64,000 bases of DNA from Chryseobacterium jejuense (GTDB lineage: Bacteria; Bacteroidota; Bacteroidia; Flavobacteriales; Weeksellaceae): the NCBI RefSeq assembly GCF_017877355.1, contig NZ_JAGIPR010000005.1, positions 186,001-250,000 of the forward strand, read 5' to 3'. Below the pieces are notes generated by a model, which worked only from the letters and a program-made list of their open reading frames with translations, was not told the DNA's origin and searched no databases. The translations under genes were made by a program, and so were the position numbers. Positions 63,058 through 64,000 of the stretch are shown in pieces (position 1 is the first letter of the stretch; every line of letters starts with the position of its first letter).

Positions 63058-63083
63058 AAATCTCCCAGTTTCCTGAGAGATTT
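63058..63083. terminator. Terminator between glycosyltransferase and tRNA-Val genes
   Basis: AAATCTCCC and GAGAGATTT pair over 9 bp with one G-U. The minus strand continues into a T-rich stretch, so it ends the tRNA transcript; the plus strand (TTTTG) may end the glycosyltransferase operon. Confidence 0.75.
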
Positions 63084-63085
63084 TG

Positions 63086-63160
63086 TGGGCCCTGAGGGAT
63101 TCGAACCCCCGACCCTCTGGGTGTAAACCAGATGCTCTGAACCAACTGAGCTAAGAGCCC
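63086..63160 (-). tRNA. tRNA-Val (anticodon TAC)
   Basis: A 75-base cloverleaf without encoded CCA. Acceptor stem GGGCTCT/AGGGCCC, D-loop AGCTCAGTTGGT, anticodon arm CTGG-TTTACAC-CCAG with anticodon TAC, T-arm GGGGGTTCGAATCCC. It is nearly identical to the tRNA at 63193. Confidence 0.95.
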
Positions 63161-63192
63161 GAATTTTTTGAAAGGTTTCGTTTCCTTTTTTG

Positions 63193-63267
63193 TGGGTCCT
63201 GAGGGATTCGAACCCCCGACCCTCTGGGTGTAAACCAGATGCTCTGAACCAACTGAGCTAAGAACCC
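63193..63267 (-). tRNA. tRNA-Val (anticodon TAC), second tandem copy
   Basis: A 75-base cloverleaf identical to the first copy except in the acceptor stem, GGGTTCT/AGGACCC. The C-G to T-A change at the fourth pair is compensatory, so both copies fold. Anticodon TAC (valine). It lies 32 bases upstream of its twin in transcription order. Confidence 0.95.
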
Positions 63268-63316
63268 TCTAGACTTTGTTATTGTTTCCTCGTTTAGAGT
63301 GGTGCAAATATACAAC

Positions 63317-64000
63317 TTATTCTTTAAACTCCAAATTTTTTTCTAAAAAATCTCCAACAACAAAGTTACTTCCGCCAATAAAAATCATTTCTTCGTTTGT
63401 ACATCGTTCTTTTGCAGATAGATATGCTTCCTGTACGGAATTAAAAATTTTATAAAAAATTTTCGCCTCCTGAAGTAAGTTTTCATAATCCTCGGGGTGT
63501 CTTCCCCTGTTGATGGATGGTTTGGCAAAATAAAACTCAGAATTTTCAGGAAGTAAATTCATCACTTCATCTATTTTTTTATCATTTACAAACCCCAAAA
63601 TGACATGCTTGTGCCTGTCAATTGAATTTAATTGTGAAAAAACATACTCCAAACCAGCCTGATTGTGTCCCGTATCACAAATAGTAAGCGGATTTTTTGA
63701 GAACTCAAACCAACGCCCAATGAAGTTTGTGTTTTGATGAACATTCAGTAATCCGTTCTCCAGATCCTTATCAGTAATATTGATGTGTTGTTTTCTTAGC
63801 TCTTCAATAATGGCCAAAACTACACGGATGTTCTTTTTCTGATAATTTCCTTTCAAATCAGAAGAAAGATCAGTATGAAGTAGAGTAGCATCTATAAAAG
63901 GAGCGTCTTCCTTCATTGCTTTTTCTCTGATGATTGTTTTTACAGTTTCATTTTCATCACCCGAGATAATTGGAGTGTTCATTTTAATGATTCCGGCTTT
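63317..64000 (-). CDS. folC: Bifunctional folylpolyglutamate synthase/dihydrofolate synthase, C-terminal part
   Basis: This is the 3' part of a Mur-ligase-like enzyme that glutamylates folates. The frame continues through the window edge: the codons before the first visible ATG read KAGIIK, the conserved FolC motif, so the ATG at 63982 is internal and the 5' end lies outside. TICDTGHNQAGLEYV is the C-terminal-domain DxxHN-type motif, and FIGGSNFVVGDFL is typical of the end. Visible length is about 227 codons. Confidence 0.92.
   Translation of the reverse strand, partial: KAGIIKMNTPIISGDENETVKTIIREKAMKEDAPFIDATLLHTDLSSDLKGNYQKKNIRVVLAIIEELRKQHINITDKDLENGLLNVHQNTNFIGRWFEFSKNPLTICDTGHNQAGLEYVFSQLNSIDRHKHVILGFVNDKKIDEVMNLLPENSEFYFAKPSINRGRHPEDYENLLQEAKIFYKIFNSVQEAYLSAKERCTNEEMIFIGGSNFVVGDFLEKNLEFKE

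Overview
The window looks like part of a flavobacterial chromosome, most likely Chryseobacterium or a close relative (Weeksellaceae). This rests on AT-rich DNA, Bacteroidetes-type TAnnTTTG -7 promoter boxes, A-rich start regions without clear Shine-Dalgarno sites, a CarboxypepD_reg/TonB receptor, 2TM-domain proteins next to a LytTR regulator, and a double-glycine-leader peptide of the type common in this genus. The genus call is inferred from gene families; no rRNA lies in the window.

Bases 1-41005 form a secondary-metabolite locus. One uninterrupted reading frame fills 1-38966 and enters from the left edge. It encodes the 3' part of a giant non-ribosomal peptide synthetase (NRPS): 11 adenylation domains (the first cut), 11 carrier domains, 10 condensation domains, 4 epimerases and a terminal thioesterase. 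Specificity residues read by eye give: unknown - D-(Phe/Tyr-like) - basic? - X - D-Thr - X - D-Phe - Phe - D-X - Ser - X. The three modules that share the code DAYFIAEVC probably add the same unidentified residue. A type II thioesterase and an MFS exporter follow in the same direction, then a nested palindromic repeat.

Bases 41396-49977 hold regulation and uptake genes. They include an AraC/GyrI-like regulator, a TonB-dependent receptor with a small periplasmic protein, a LytS-type histidine kinase fused to a 2TM domain, further 2TM proteins, an isoprenylcysteine-methyltransferase-like protein and a LytTR response regulator. Three promoters here (receptor, kinase, 2TM/LytTR operon) carry the same pair of 10-bp direct repeats, 21 bp apart and 33-34 bp before the -7 box. 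This suggests an autoregulated LytTR regulon. A 57-codon gene at 45614-45787 (minus strand), bracketed by terminators, encodes a GG-leader, four-cysteine bacteriocin-like peptide.

Bases 50001-56600 hold poorly characterised genes: an alpha/beta-hydrolase-like protein, a duplicated 68-aa membrane protein cassette, a GRDP-like protein with a Gly/Cys tail and an outer-membrane barrel. The housekeeping gene mnmA is among them.

Bases 56608-64000 are mostly housekeeping and envelope genes: clpC, a small PQ-loop-like membrane protein, three glycosyltransferases, sufE, two tandem tRNA-Val genes and the 3' part of folC, cut by the right edge.
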